A stretch of 64,000 bases of DNA from Streptomyces caniscabiei (lineage in GTDB: Bacteria; Actinomycetota; Actinomycetes; Streptomycetales; Streptomycetaceae), in NCBI RefSeq assembly GCF_014930365.1, contig NZ_JABXWI010000002.1, positions 434,001 to 498,000 of the forward strand, written 5' to 3'. The position numbers and the translations under genes were made by a program. Below the pieces are notes generated by a model, which saw only the letters and a list, made by a program, of their open reading frames with translations, did no database searches and was not told where the DNA came from. Position 1 is the first letter of the stretch. The number at the start of each line of letters is the position of its first letter. Shown here piece after piece: positions 18,627 to 27,237 of this stretch.

Positions 18627-19442
18627 TCAGGCCACGGACTCGATCCGCAACCTGATGTCGTCCGGCGACAGCTGCCCCTTCGCCGACACATGGTCCCCGG
18701 AGGACTCCCCCCGCAGCCGCCGCCCGATCCACGGCACCAGGTACTCCCGCGCCCACTGGATGTTGTCGCGCCGCATCTCCAGCGTCCCGCGCGGCGGCAG
18801 CGGCGGCCACGGCTGGTCGGGGTCGGCCGGGACGTCCACCCCCAGCACCTGCCCGGCCCGCAGGGCGACCCGGGTGTGCCCCTCCGGTGACAGGTGCAGC
18901 CGGTCCAGGTCCCAGGCCCGCCGGTCCTGCACGGTCTTCAGCGACCACAGGTCCAGCACGGGGCACCCGTACCGGTCGGCGATGGCCCGCACATGCAGGT
19001 TGTACGTGGCGATCTTGCCCCGTAGGTGCTTCAGCACCGGCACGTCACGCGTGTCGAACCCGGTGGTCACCATGACCGTGCCGACGGCCGAGGTGAGCCT
19101 GACGACCGCCCGCTCGAACCGCTCGGCGACCTCGTCGGGGTCGGTGCCCGGCCGGATGATGTCGTTGCCGCCCGCGCAGAAGGAGATCAGATCGGGGGCC
19201 AGTTCCAGCGCCCTCGGCACCTGGTCCTCCACGATCTGGTCGAGGAGCTTCCCCCGCACGGCCAGGTTGGTGTAATCGAAGTCGCCCTCGGGCAACCGGT
19301 CCGCGAGAAGCACCGCGAACCGGTCGGCCCAGCCGACGAACCGCCCGTCGGGCCCGGGGTCGCCGACACCCTCGGTGAAGCTGTCCCCCAGCGCCACGTA
19401 CGACCCGATCATTGCTCTGCTGCCATTCGAATCGTCTGTCAC
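18627..19442 (-). CDS. SGNH/GDSL-type hydrolase
   Basis: A 271-residue SGNH-fold esterase or lipase. Seen: block I ALGDSFTEG with the nucleophile serine, block III SFCAGGNDI, and block V DRLHLSPEGH with the catalytic Asp/His. No signal peptide, so it is probably cytoplasmic. I used the GTG at 19442; an ATG 10 codons later (19412) is possible. A strong AAGGGGA lies upstream but points to an out-of-frame ATG. The substrate is unknown. Confidence 0.87.
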   Translation of the reverse strand: MTDDSNGSRAMIGSYVALGDSFTEGVGDPGPDGRFVGWADRFAVLLADRLPEGDFDYTNLAVRGKLLDQIVEDQVPRALELAPDLISFCAGGNDIIRPGTDPDEVAERFERAVVRLTSAVGTVMVTTGFDTRDVPVLKHLRGKIATYNLHVRAIADRYGCPVLDLWSLKTVQDRRAWDLDRLHLSPEGHTRVALRAGQVLGVDVPADPDQPWPPLPPRGTLEMRRDNIQWAREYLVPWIGRRLRGESSGDHVSAKGQLSPDDIRLRIESVA

Positions 19443-19555
19443 GTCGGGCCATGATTCCCCTTCGGATGTGGCCTACGCGACCGTAATAAGGGGTTGACGG
19501 GCGGTGAGATAGACCACGTGTCAAGTGTTGGTCAACCCGGAATACACCCGTCGTG

Positions 19556-20263
19556 TCAGTGGAGTCCCCACACCCGGAAGTCCTCGATCCGGAAGTGGCT
19601 CCAGGTGGTCCGGAAGGCGAAATGCCCGCGCGTGTACGGCTCGGGGTCGCGGTGGTCGAACACGAGCCGTCCGTTGTTCCACCACTGGACCTTCGACCCG
19701 TCCGAGACGATCAGCACCCGGTGCGGCGCGTTCGCGACGAGCAGCGGCTCGGTGTAGTCGTAGAGCAGCGGCCGCACCCCCGCCTCACCGACGTAGCGCC
19801 GCATCCGTGTCGTCGTATTGGTGTTGGCCCCGTACCCGACGTAGTACGTCTTCAGGTGGTCGTACTCGGCGAGCGCGCCCCCGCGCGGGGTGGCGAAGAG
19901 ATCGTCGGGCGAGCGCGCGTCGACGGCGTTCCAGAAGTTGTTCAGGTCGGACACCCGGTCGTTGACCCCGCCCGCGGAGACCGGCGTGGCCGTGTACGAG
20001 ACGACGTACGGCCCCTCCAGCTTCCGCTTGAACCAGAGCGTGGCCCCGGCCGGTACGTCGACCTCCAGCACACCGCGCGAGGCCGTGACCGTGCCGCCGC
20101 GCTCCAACTCCACGGCCCAGCGCCCCAGTCCGTGCCGGAAGTCGTCGGCGGCGATCAGCCTGCCGCGGCGCCGGGAGGTGCGGGCGGAGGCGGTGGCCGC
20201 CGGGGCGACGGCCGCGAGGGCGGCACCGGCGGCGAGCGCTCCGAAAGCTCTACGGGTGGTCAT
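19556..20263 (-). CDS. Secreted DUF6250-like polysaccharide-binding protein
   Basis: A 235-residue exported protein. The N-terminus (TTRRAFGALAAGAALAAV) is a Tat-type signal with twin arginines. The rest reads as a concanavalin-like beta-sandwich (DDFRHGLGRWAVELE, HRVLIVSDGSKVQWWNNGR), which I associate with DUF6250 proteins linked to rhamnogalacturonan breakdown. The ATG has AAGGAG 7 nt upstream. It lies 47 nt downstream of the lyase gene on the same strand. Confidence 0.75.
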   Translation of the reverse strand: MTTRRAFGALAAGAALAAVAPAATASARTSRRRGRLIAADDFRHGLGRWAVELERGGTVTASRGVLEVDVPAGATLWFKRKLEGPYVVSYTATPVSAGGVNDRVSDLNNFWNAVDARSPDDLFATPRGGALAEYDHLKTYYVGYGANTNTTTRMRRYVGEAGVRPLLYDYTEPLLVANAPHRVLIVSDGSKVQWWNNGRLVFDHRDPEPYTRGHFAFRTTWSHFRIEDFRVWGLH

Positions 20264-20310
20264 ACGACGCTCCTTCTGTCCTTCGCTCGATGGGTGACGT
20301 TCCGGGATGT

Positions 20311-22176
20311 TCAACGGGACCGGACCGAGATCGCGGGCCTCGGCACCCGGCGGGTCTCGGTGCCGAGGTAGTAGTCCGTGTACGTCGACTGGAGGTAGCC
20401 CCGGACGGTCCATCCCAGCCGGTACGCGGGGTTGTGGGCGAGCGTGTAGAGACGGGTTCCGGTCGGCTCCGTCGTGGTGTGGAGGCGGAGGGCGGTGTGG
20501 TCGGCGGTCTCGGTGAGGATCTCCTCGCGCCAGTCGCCGAGGATGTCGCCGTAGTAGGGGGTCGCGTTGCGCGCTCCGGAGACGACCCCGGCCGGGTCGA
20601 AGATCCTCGTACTGGTCTCGGTCGCCGGGTCCCAGTCGGAGACATGGGTGAAGTCCAGCAGCTCCGAGCCCTTGTCGCCGTCCCACCAGATACGGAAGTT
20701 GACGCTGGGCGTGGTCGCGGAGACCTTGCCGTCCCGGACGTTGCGGACGCCGGCCCCGGGCGCCGTGACGTCGGCGGTGGACGTCCAGTACTCGTAGCCG
20801 CGATGGCCCGGGTCGATGTCGCCGGTGCTGCCCCGGCCGACGTCGATGTCGGTGTCGTTCTCCCAGTCGGCCGGGTGCTGCCCGGTCACCAGGCGCTCGC
20901 CGGTGTCGTAGTAGTACCAGGGGAAGTTCGGGACGACGCCGAGCTCCGCCTGCTGGATGGCGAATCCCTCCAGGCCGGGGCGGCCGGGGTCGAGGTCGGC
21001 GATGTGGAAGCGGTCGCCGTGTCCGGCACCGTCGACGACGTACCGGAGGGTGCCGTCGCCGTTCACCACGTAGTTGCCGTCGGCGATCTCGTCCTTGCCG
21101 TCGAGGTCGACGTCGACGGTGCGGATCTGGTGGAAGCTGGTCGCGCCGCTGTCTGCGGGCACCACGTACTTCCAGCGGAGGGTCAGGTCCGTGCCGTCGA
21201 AGTCCCAGGTCTGGAAGAGGACGCGGAAGGCGCCGCGCCGGGCGCCGACGCGGGTGACGAGCTTGGTGACGAGGCTCGGGTGGACCCCGTCGAGGTAGGC
21301 GACGCCGAAGTGGCCGCCGGACGGGCCGTCGGCGGCGAAGTCGTCCGGCACGGGCTGCCGGTCGCGCTCGGTGCCGGTCGCGCCGTCGACGACGGAGACG
21401 AACTGCCGGGCGGGCGAGTCGGCGGTGACCCGCGTGCCGTCCGCGAAGGTCGTGCCGGAGGCCGTGTGCGCCAGCACCTCGGCCCGGCCGTCGCCGTCCA
21501 GGTCGAACACGGTCACGTTGTCGTCGTTGCGGTACCCGCCGATCGGCGTCGATCCGCTGATCGCGGCGGGCGCAGGGTCGTTGGCGCCGTTCCCGCCGAC
21601 CTGGGTGTACGAGCCGGGTCCGAGGTCGACGCGCCACAGCCGCTCGCCGGTCAGCGTGTACGCCTCCAGCAGGTCGGGCCGGTCCCTGGTCTGCGCGAGC
21701 CTGCTCACCACCAGCTCGTACCGCCCGTCCCCGTCGAGGTCGCCGGGCCAGGCGTGCTGCACGGTGTAGCCGTCCGCCGCGGCGAGCGGGATCTCGGCGT
21801 ACCCCTGACCGAGCGCCAGCGCCGAAGCCGGCTTTCCCTCCCGCCCGTCGACGACGGCCCGCACGCTGTACGCGCCCGTGCCGGGGCTGGTGTCGCGGTA
21901 GGTCGTCGAGCGGGTGATCGGCGCCCGGGTCAGCCGTTTGCGGCCCTTGTAGACGTTGAAGCCGATCGCGTCGCCGTGGCGCGCGTACTCCGTGCCGAGC
22001 AGCCGCCAGCTGAGGAAGGTCCCGCCGTCGGACGGTACGGCGACCAGGCCCCGGTCCAGGTTCTCCACGACCCGGCGAGGTCTCTCCGCGGCATGGCCGC
22101 CGGGTGCGGAGAAGAGACCGGCGAACAGGGCGGCCGCGGTCAGGAAGACGGTTCTTCGACGTCGGGCAGTACGCAC
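20311..22176 (-). CDS. Secreted rhamnogalacturonan lyase (PL11 family)
   Basis: A 621-residue secreted lyase cleaving the rhamnogalacturonan I backbone of pectin by beta-elimination. It has a signal peptide with an Arg-rich n-region (RTARRRRTVFLTAAALFAGL), an N-terminal FN3-like region (VENLDRGLVAV), and a beta-propeller with repeated calcium-binding DxDGDGxxE loops (DLDGDGRYELVV, DLDGDGRAEVLA, DVDLDGKDEI). The GTG at 22176 has AAGGAG 5 nt upstream. A LacI-type operator lies 22-33 nt upstream of it. Paired with the DUF6250-like gene, it points to plant-biomass use. Confidence 0.92.
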   Translation of the reverse strand: MRTARRRRTVFLTAAALFAGLFSAPGGHAAERPRRVVENLDRGLVAVPSDGGTFLSWRLLGTEYARHGDAIGFNVYKGRKRLTRAPITRSTTYRDTSPGTGAYSVRAVVDGREGKPASALALGQGYAEIPLAAADGYTVQHAWPGDLDGDGRYELVVSRLAQTRDRPDLLEAYTLTGERLWRVDLGPGSYTQVGGNGANDPAPAAISGSTPIGGYRNDDNVTVFDLDGDGRAEVLAHTASGTTFADGTRVTADSPARQFVSVVDGATGTERDRQPVPDDFAADGPSGGHFGVAYLDGVHPSLVTKLVTRVGARRGAFRVLFQTWDFDGTDLTLRWKYVVPADSGATSFHQIRTVDVDLDGKDEIADGNYVVNGDGTLRYVVDGAGHGDRFHIADLDPGRPGLEGFAIQQAELGVVPNFPWYYYDTGERLVTGQHPADWENDTDIDVGRGSTGDIDPGHRGYEYWTSTADVTAPGAGVRNVRDGKVSATTPSVNFRIWWDGDKGSELLDFTHVSDWDPATETSTRIFDPAGVVSGARNATPYYGDILGDWREEILTETADHTALRLHTTTEPTGTRLYTLAHNPAYRLGWTVRGYLQSTYTDYYLGTETRRVPRPAISVRSR

Positions 22177-22197
22177 CGACACTCCTTCACAGAGACA

Positions 22198-22209
22198 GAA
22201 AGCGCTTAC
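22198..22209. promoter_or_regulatory. LacI-family-type operator for the lyase operon
   Basis: GAAAGC-GCTTAC is a near-perfect 12-bp dyad with the central CG that LacI/GalR proteins prefer. It sits just upstream of the lyase ribosome-binding site, where binding would block transcription. No LacI-family gene is in the window. Confidence 0.6.
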
Positions 22210-22293
22210 GCGGATCACTGTCCCCGCCCCTCGCGGCACTGTCGAGGCTTCGATCGGCCATGCCATACGACCGCAACACGGTGATCATGAAAC

Positions 22294-22333
22294 GCCGAAG
22301 GCCGGCCCCTGATGACAGGGACCGGCCTTCGGC
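22294..22333 (-). terminator. Terminator downstream of M23 peptidase
   Basis: GCCGAAGGCCGG pairs with CCGGCCTTCGGC, extended by four pairs after a mismatch, with a short loop. It lies past the 23-bp repeats on the minus strand. Confidence 0.7.
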
Positions 22334-22351
22334 ATGTGGGCGCCGGGGGGC

Positions 22352-22481
22352 GACATCAGCCGCCGAGTGAAGGTGACGTCAGCCGCTGGGGAGCGGTGAC
22401 GTCAGACGCCGGGTGGAGGTGACGTCAGCCGCCTTTGGTGGCAGTGACGTCAGCCGCCGGGAACCGGTGTCGTCAGACGCC
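22352..22481. repeat. 23-bp tandem repeat over the M23 stop codon
   Basis: Six degenerate units are marked by GACGTC-like hexamers at 22352, 22375, 22398, 22421, 22446 and 22469 (period 23, once 25), each followed by AGCCGCC or AGACGCC. The stop codon of the peptidase gene (22473-22475) is inside the array; the rest is 3' untranslated. Confidence 0.8.
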
Positions 22482-23480
22482 GACGCCCTTCGAGCGGAGG
22501 TAGGCCAGCGGGTCGATGTCCGAGCCGTAGTTCGGGGAGGTGCGGATCTCGAAGTGCAGGTGCGGCCCGGTGACGTTGCCGGTGGCACCGGAGAGGCCGA
22601 TCTGCTGACCGCCGCTGACCGCCTGACCCGCGGAGACGGAGATCGAGGACAGGTGGGCGTACTGGGCGTAGTAGCCGTCGGCGAGCCTGATCACGACCTG
22701 GTTGCCGTACGCGCCGCCCCAGCCGGCGGAGACGACGGTGCCCGCGCCCACGGCCTTGAGGCTGGTCCCGGTCGGGGCCACGAAGTCGACGCCCGTGTGG
22801 TAGCCGCTGGACCACATGCTGCCGGCGGTCTTGTACGCGGTGCCGACGGTCGCGCCCGTGATGGGCCTGCTGAAGCCGGAGGCGTTGGACGAGGAGGACT
22901 GGCCGCTCGCCGTGGAGGTCGACGCCTGGGTGTCCTTGGACTCCTGCTTCGCGGGAGCGGAGGGCTTGGGCGTCTTGGCGGGCTCGGTGGGCTTCGAGGA
23001 CTGCGACAGCTGCGGCTTCGACGACGAGCGCGACGTCTCGCTCGACGCGGCCCGCTCACCGATCGACAGCTTCAGCCCCGGGTGGATCAGCGAGGGGTCG
23101 GAGCCGACCGCCTCCCGGTTGTCCGAATACAGCCGCTTCCAGCCACCCTCGACGTTCTGCTCGTCCGCGATCTTCGCGAGGTAGTCGCCGACCTTTACCG
23201 AATAGGTCTTGGGCGCCGCCTTCTTGGTGGTGCCCTTCTCCGCCTGCGCGGCCTTCTCGGCCTGCTCGATCCGTGCGCCCGCCTCGGCCGCGGTCTTCTC
23301 GGCGGCGATCGTGGTCGGCTTCTCGGAAACATCCGAGGCAACGGTGGACGGGGTCGCGGCGTGGGCGCCGGCGGCTCCGATCAGCGGCAGCGCGAGCGCC
23401 GCGCCACCGGTCCCGGCGGCGGCGATCGAGCGGGTGAAGCGCTGGGGCTTCGGACGGCGGTGCTTACCCTTCGCGGGCAT
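22473..23480 (-). CDS. Secreted LysM/M23 peptidoglycan endopeptidase
   Basis: A 335-residue cell-wall hydrolase. The signal region is at residues 15-42 (ending GAHAATP). A LysM-like module (TYSVKVGDYLAKIADEQNV) follows at about 92-140, then a Ser/Lys/Thr-rich linker, then an M23 metallopeptidase domain with zinc ligands in HTGVDF and GPHLHFEIR. It would cleave peptide cross-bridges during growth or spore germination. The ATG at 23480 has GAGAGGA. A c-di-AMP riboswitch precedes it. Confidence 0.93.
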   Translation of the reverse strand: MPAKGKHRRPKPQRFTRSIAAAGTGGAALALPLIGAAGAHAATPSTVASDVSEKPTTIAAEKTAAEAGARIEQAEKAAQAEKGTTKKAAPKTYSVKVGDYLAKIADEQNVEGGWKRLYSDNREAVGSDPSLIHPGLKLSIGERAASSETSRSSSKPQLSQSSKPTEPAKTPKPSAPAKQESKDTQASTSTASGQSSSSNASGFSRPITGATVGTAYKTAGSMWSSGYHTGVDFVAPTGTSLKAVGAGTVVSAGWGGAYGNQVVIRLADGYYAQYAHLSSISVSAGQAVSGGQQIGLSGATGNVTGPHLHFEIRTSPNYGSDIDPLAYLRSKGVGV

Positions 23481-23494
23481 GGCGAATTCCTCTC

Positions 23495-23668
23495 CGGCGC
23501 CTGCGAGGTGAGCTGTCGGGTGCGGACTGGAGATGTCCGGCCGTGCTTGCGCACGGCTTTACCCCTAGCCGTTCCGGAGACCGGAACAGGCGGTGATTCC
23601 TGTGGGTCCCCCGCTCCTGCCGTGGATCGGGTCGGTACGCGGCTCCGGTCGGCGGCAGGATTGGGCGT
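23495..23668 (-). ncRNA. c-di-AMP riboswitch (ydaO/yuaA type)
   Basis: The leader of the M23 gene contains blocks I recognise from actinobacterial ydaO aptamers, in order on the minus strand: AATCCTGCCGCC, GGCAGGAGCGGGGGACC, CACAGGAATCACCGC, GGGGTAAAGCCG, GGACATCTCC and CCCGACAGCTCACCTCGCAGG. It ends about 15 nt before the start codon. In Streptomyces such switches lower expression of wall hydrolases when c-di-AMP is high. Boundaries are approximate. Confidence 0.88.
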
Positions 23669-23945
23669 CCGTCCGGATTGACGCCGAACGTAAGCGACTT
23701 GTGGCCACAGAGACAACCGTGGGGACTTCCTGTGCGTCTTCGCCCCTGATCCTTACTTCAATTCACCATCACGCTCCGTAATAGACCGATCTAGGGGCCA
23801 TTCCAACCTCCCTGGAAATCCGCCCGAATTACGTGGACATGGCAGCAACGGAACGTCACGGATATGACGCTGCTCACTCACCTACGGCCCAGTAGGCTTT
23901 ATTCCAGGTCTTGTTGGATTTACAGCATCATTTCGGACAGAAGGC
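23669..23945. other. AT-richer gap between M23 leader and alpha-galactosidase
   Basis: About 280 nt without a gene. It should contain the promoter for the riboswitch transcript and the 3' end of the alpha-galactosidase mRNA. I see no clear hairpin terminator. The composition is noticeably less GC-rich than its surroundings. Confidence 0.5.
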
Positions 23946-26021
23946 TCAAGTGCGACGGAGGCGGATAACTGTCGCATCGAAGTCGCCGCGCAACCCGGTC
24001 GGCAATCCGTGATGCGCCAGCACGGCACCCCGGTACCTTTCGCCCGATTCGCGGCACTCGTACGTCCGCGTCGGGTCCAGCCCGCGCAGCCGCAGCGGGG
24101 CGAGCGGCTCGCCGTAGTGCTGCGCCTGGAGCCAGGCGAGGACGACGACCTCGTCCCCGTGGACGTACTGCACGGCGCTCAGCCCGCCCGTCGGCGGCCG
24201 CAGCCGGTACAGGTCACCGCGCTGCACGACCGGCCGGATCTCCTTGTACAGCTCGACCCACTCCCGGGCCTCGGCCAGCTCCTCCTCGCTCCACTCGGTG
24301 AGGTCGCCACCCACGCCGAGCACACCCGCCATGGCGCTGACGAACCGGAACCGCAGCGAGCTGACCCGCCCGTTGAGCTGGTTGTTCGGGCTGTCGGTGA
24401 CCCACGCGGCCATGGCCCGGGCCGGATGGATCTGGCTGAAGCCGTGCTGGACGGCGAGCCGGTCGAGCGGGTCGGTGTTGTCGGAGGTCCACACCTGGTC
24501 CGTCCGCGCCATGACCCCGAGGTCGATCCGGCCGCCGCCGCCCGAGCACGACTCGAACGCGACCCCCGGGTGCGCGGCCCGCAGCCGGTCCAGCAGGGCG
24601 TAGAAGGCGTGCACGTGCTCGACCCAGAGCTTCTGCGGATAGGGCTCCCCCGGCCAGCCCGCGTCGGTGAAGCAGCGGTTGAAATCCCACTTCACATAGT
24701 CGATCGGCGCGCTGGACAGAAGGGTGTCGAGCCGTTCCCACAGGTATTCCCGCACGTCCTCACGCGCGAGATTGAGGACGAGCTGATTGCGCAGTTCCGT
24801 CCGCTTTCGACCCGGTTGGAACTGTGCCCATTCGGGGTGCGCCCGGTACAGCTCGCTGTCCGGATTGACCATCTCCGGCTCGACCCAGATGCCGAACTGC
24901 ATCCCGAGGGCGTGCACATAGTCGGCGAGCGGCCGCAGCCCCTTCGGGAAGCGGTCGGGATTGGGCGTCCAGTCGCCGAGGCCCGCCCGGTCGCTGGTCC
25001 GCGCCCCGAACCAGCCGTCGTCCACCACGAACAGCTCGACCCCGATGGCCGCCGCCCGCCGCGCGAGGGCTCCCTGCTGCTCCTCGGAGATGTCGAACTC
25101 GGTGGCCTCCCAGGAGTTGAAGAGCACCGGCCGGTCCTGGTCGGCGTCCGGGATGACGTACGCCCGCTGGTAGGCGTGCCAGGCGCGGCTCGCCCCGCCG
25201 AAGCCGGCGTCGCTCCACAGGCCGGCGAAGACGGGTGTGGTGAAGGTCCCGCCCGTCTCCAGCCGCAGCAGTCCCGATTCGTCGTATCCGGCGCCGCCGG
25301 TGATCTGCACGCGCGCGTCCGGGAGTTGGGCCACCGCGATCCGCCAGGAACCCGACCAGCCCAGGGCGCAGCCGTAGACCTCGCCGCGCTCCTCGGTGGC
25401 GTCGGTGTCGAGCGCGACCCAGGGCAGGTGCTGGTGCCCGGTGTGCCCGCGGCGGCTGCCGATGACCTTCTCGCCGTAGGTGAGGTCGGCGCGCACGAGG
25501 CGGGACTCGGCCGCCCACCGCCCGTGCAGCTGGGAGAGGCGCCAGGGCTCCTCCTCGCGCCGCGGCAGGGTCCAGGTCGCCGAGTCGGCCCGCAGCAGCT
25601 CCACCGCCGGACCCTCGTTGACCAGGGTGACCCAGCGCTCGACCACGTCGTCGCGCATCCGGTAGTGCAGGGTGATCCCGAGTCCGTCGTCGGTGAACCG
25701 CAGCCGCAGCTCGTCGCCATCGGCCTCGTACTCCCGGTAGGTCCACTCGGTGCCGCGCCGCTCGTCCGTGCGCACGGAGAGCGCTGGGCGGGTGAAGCGG
25801 GGGCCGCCCTCGACGGGGTACTCCTCGTGTCCGTCGACCGGGGCCTCGAACGGCCAGTACGGCAGCTGCTGCCGCACCGCCAGCTCCTCGGCGTCCGCGA
25901 GGGCGATCCGGGGGCCCCAGTGCAGATGCAGCAGCTCGTCGTTCTCGGTGAGCCGCAGGGCATAGCTGCTCCTGGGCCCGGTGAGAATCCAGGTCCGGCC
26001 GTCTGCGCCGATTTCCAACAT
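23946..26021 (-). CDS. Alpha-galactosidase (GH36)
   Basis: A 691-residue GH36 glycosidase releasing alpha-linked galactose from oligosaccharides such as raffinose or melibiose. Seen: catalytic nucleophile region DYVKWDFNR, acid/base region in SDNTDPLDRL, the glycine-rich ESCSGGGGRIDLGVMARTD, and FNSWEATEFD with VVDDGWFGAR. No signal peptide, so it is intracellular. The ATG at 26021 was chosen over a TTG one codon earlier; GGGGGC lies nearby. It is divergent from the phosphatase gene. Confidence 0.94.
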   Translation of the reverse strand: MLEIGADGRTWILTGPRSSYALRLTENDELLHLHWGPRIALADAEELAVRQQLPYWPFEAPVDGHEEYPVEGGPRFTRPALSVRTDERRGTEWTYREYEADGDELRLRFTDDGLGITLHYRMRDDVVERWVTLVNEGPAVELLRADSATWTLPRREEEPWRLSQLHGRWAAESRLVRADLTYGEKVIGSRRGHTGHQHLPWVALDTDATEERGEVYGCALGWSGSWRIAVAQLPDARVQITGGAGYDESGLLRLETGGTFTTPVFAGLWSDAGFGGASRAWHAYQRAYVIPDADQDRPVLFNSWEATEFDISEEQQGALARRAAAIGVELFVVDDGWFGARTSDRAGLGDWTPNPDRFPKGLRPLADYVHALGMQFGIWVEPEMVNPDSELYRAHPEWAQFQPGRKRTELRNQLVLNLAREDVREYLWERLDTLLSSAPIDYVKWDFNRCFTDAGWPGEPYPQKLWVEHVHAFYALLDRLRAAHPGVAFESCSGGGGRIDLGVMARTDQVWTSDNTDPLDRLAVQHGFSQIHPARAMAAWVTDSPNNQLNGRVSSLRFRFVSAMAGVLGVGGDLTEWSEEELAEAREWVELYKEIRPVVQRGDLYRLRPPTGGLSAVQYVHGDEVVVLAWLQAQHYGEPLAPLRLRGLDPTRTYECRESGERYRGAVLAHHGLPTGLRGDFDATVIRLRRT

Positions 26022-26097
26022 CAAGCCCCCACAGATTCGAACAGGTGCGATCGGGCTTCAACATCATCGCAGGTCGCCGTGGGCGGTCGACGGCGCC

Positions 26098-26173
26098 TGT
26101 GGACAACCGCCGCCGTGTCCGCCGAGCGGCCTGTGGACAACCGCTCCGGGCTCACGTACCCGGCTGTGGACAA
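26098..26173. promoter_or_regulatory. Cluster of three DnaA-box-like sequences
   Basis: TGTGGACAA, the reverse complement of the Streptomyces DnaA box TTGTCCACA, occurs exactly at 26098-26106, 26132-26140 and 26165-26173. All three are in the same orientation, spaced 34 and 33 bp. They lie in the 256-nt gap between the alpha-galactosidase and the phosphatase gene. Confidence 0.7.
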
Positions 26174-26277
26174 CTCATTGGCGTACGCACCCATGTCGTA
26201 TCGTCGAGTGCGCGCCTCGATGTCGAGTGGGCGCCCGTCGGCGCCCGGCGCGGACGGACGGATGGGAGGGAGCCCCA

Positions 26278-27075
26278 GTGACGCAGCAGATCCCGTCGAC
26301 CGAACCCGAGCTGGCCGGAGTGCGCAATTTCCGGGATGTGGGCGGTCTGCCGACCGTGGACGGCCGCCGGGTGCGTCACGGAGTGCTGTTCCGCAGCGGC
26401 CACCTGGCGCACGCGACCGACGAGGACGCCGCGTTCCTGGCCTCCCTGGGCCTGCACACGGTCTTCGACTTCCGCAACGCGGCCGACCAGAAGCTGGAGG
26501 GCCCGGACGTCGAGCTGCCCGGCGTCCTCAATGTGAACCTGCCGCTGAGCGACCCGGCGGACGGCGCCGAGTTCTGGAAGATGGTCCGCGACGGCGACCT
26601 GGACCAGCTGCGCGCCCTGCTGGACGACGGCAAGGGGGCCGGCCGGATGATCGCCTCCTACCGGACGATCATCAAGCACCGCACGGCGGAACATTCCCGG
26701 GTGCTGCACGCGCTGGCCGAGGACAGCGTGCCCGCGCTGATGCACTGCGCGGCGGGCAAGGACCGCGCGGGCCTCTCCGTCGCCATCACCCTGCTCGCCC
26801 TGGGCGTGGAGCGCGAGGCCATCGTCGCCGACTACCTGGAGTCGAACGCCAAGCACCGCCGGTACAAGGTGCACCGCAGCAGCAGCGCGGCGAACGCCTA
26901 CTCCCCCGAGGTCATGGAGCTCCTGAGTCCTCTCTTCGACGCCCGCGCCGAATACCTCCAGGCCGCCTTCGACACCGTCGAGGAGACCTGGGGCGACGTG
27001 GACACCTACCTGGAGCAGGGCCTGAAGCTCACCCCGGAGACCCGGGAGCGACTGCGCGAGCGTCTGCTCGACTAG
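26278..27075 (+). CDS. Tyrosine/serine protein phosphatase (Y_phosphatase3)
   Basis: A 265-residue phosphatase of the DSP/tyrosine-phosphatase 3 class, related to MptpB. Seen: N-terminal VRNFRDVGGLP and catalytic P-loop HCAAGKDRAG (CX5R, nucleophile Cys). It starts with GTG at 26278 after GGGAGGGAG. No signal peptide. DnaA-like boxes lie 105-180 nt upstream. The target is unknown. Confidence 0.92.
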   Translation: MTQQIPSTEPELAGVRNFRDVGGLPTVDGRRVRHGVLFRSGHLAHATDEDAAFLASLGLHTVFDFRNAADQKLEGPDVELPGVLNVNLPLSDPADGAEFWKMVRDGDLDQLRALLDDGKGAGRMIASYRTIIKHRTAEHSRVLHALAEDSVPALMHCAAGKDRAGLSVAITLLALGVEREAIVADYLESNAKHRRYKVHRSSSAANAYSPEVMELLSPLFDARAEYLQAAFDTVEETWGDVDTYLEQGLKLTPETRERLRERLLD

Positions 27076-27114
27076 CCCTGCTCGAACCGGGACCCGCCCG
27101 ACCGGGACCTGCCG

Positions 27115-27237
27115 CTACTGCTTGGCGCCCACCTCGAACAGCAGATAGATGAAGGCCGCGAAGACGTGGCCGACCGCGATGTAGATGATGAGCCGCACCC
27201 ACAGGGCGCGGGGGAACTTGTCTTCCAGGTCGGTCAT
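27115..27237 (-). CDS. Small membrane protein, DUF6126-like
   Basis: A 40-residue protein with one transmembrane helix (WVRLIIYIAVGHVFAAFIYL) between charged ends. The ATG overlaps the stop of the XRE-cupin regulator (ATGA), so translation is coupled. It matches my memory of DUF6126 proteins, which sit next to such regulators in Streptomyces. The function is unknown. Confidence 0.8.
   Translation of the reverse strand: MTDLEDKFPRALWVRLIIYIAVGHVFAAFIYLLFEVGAKQ

Noticed and set aside
19442..19524. Possible frameshift at the start of the SGNH hydrolase gene
   Set aside because: A good AAGGGGA site precedes an out-of-frame ATG, but the frame it opens quickly becomes low-complexity, and the in-frame GTG gives a complete SGNH domain.
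22352..22481. CRISPR array
   Set aside because: The units are 23-bp degenerate tandem repeats without unique spacers, and no cas gene is nearby.
24009..27152. Very long open frame opposite the alpha-galactosidase gene
   Set aside because: Long antisense frames are normal at this GC content. The minus-strand GH36 gene has all catalytic motifs, and this frame has none.
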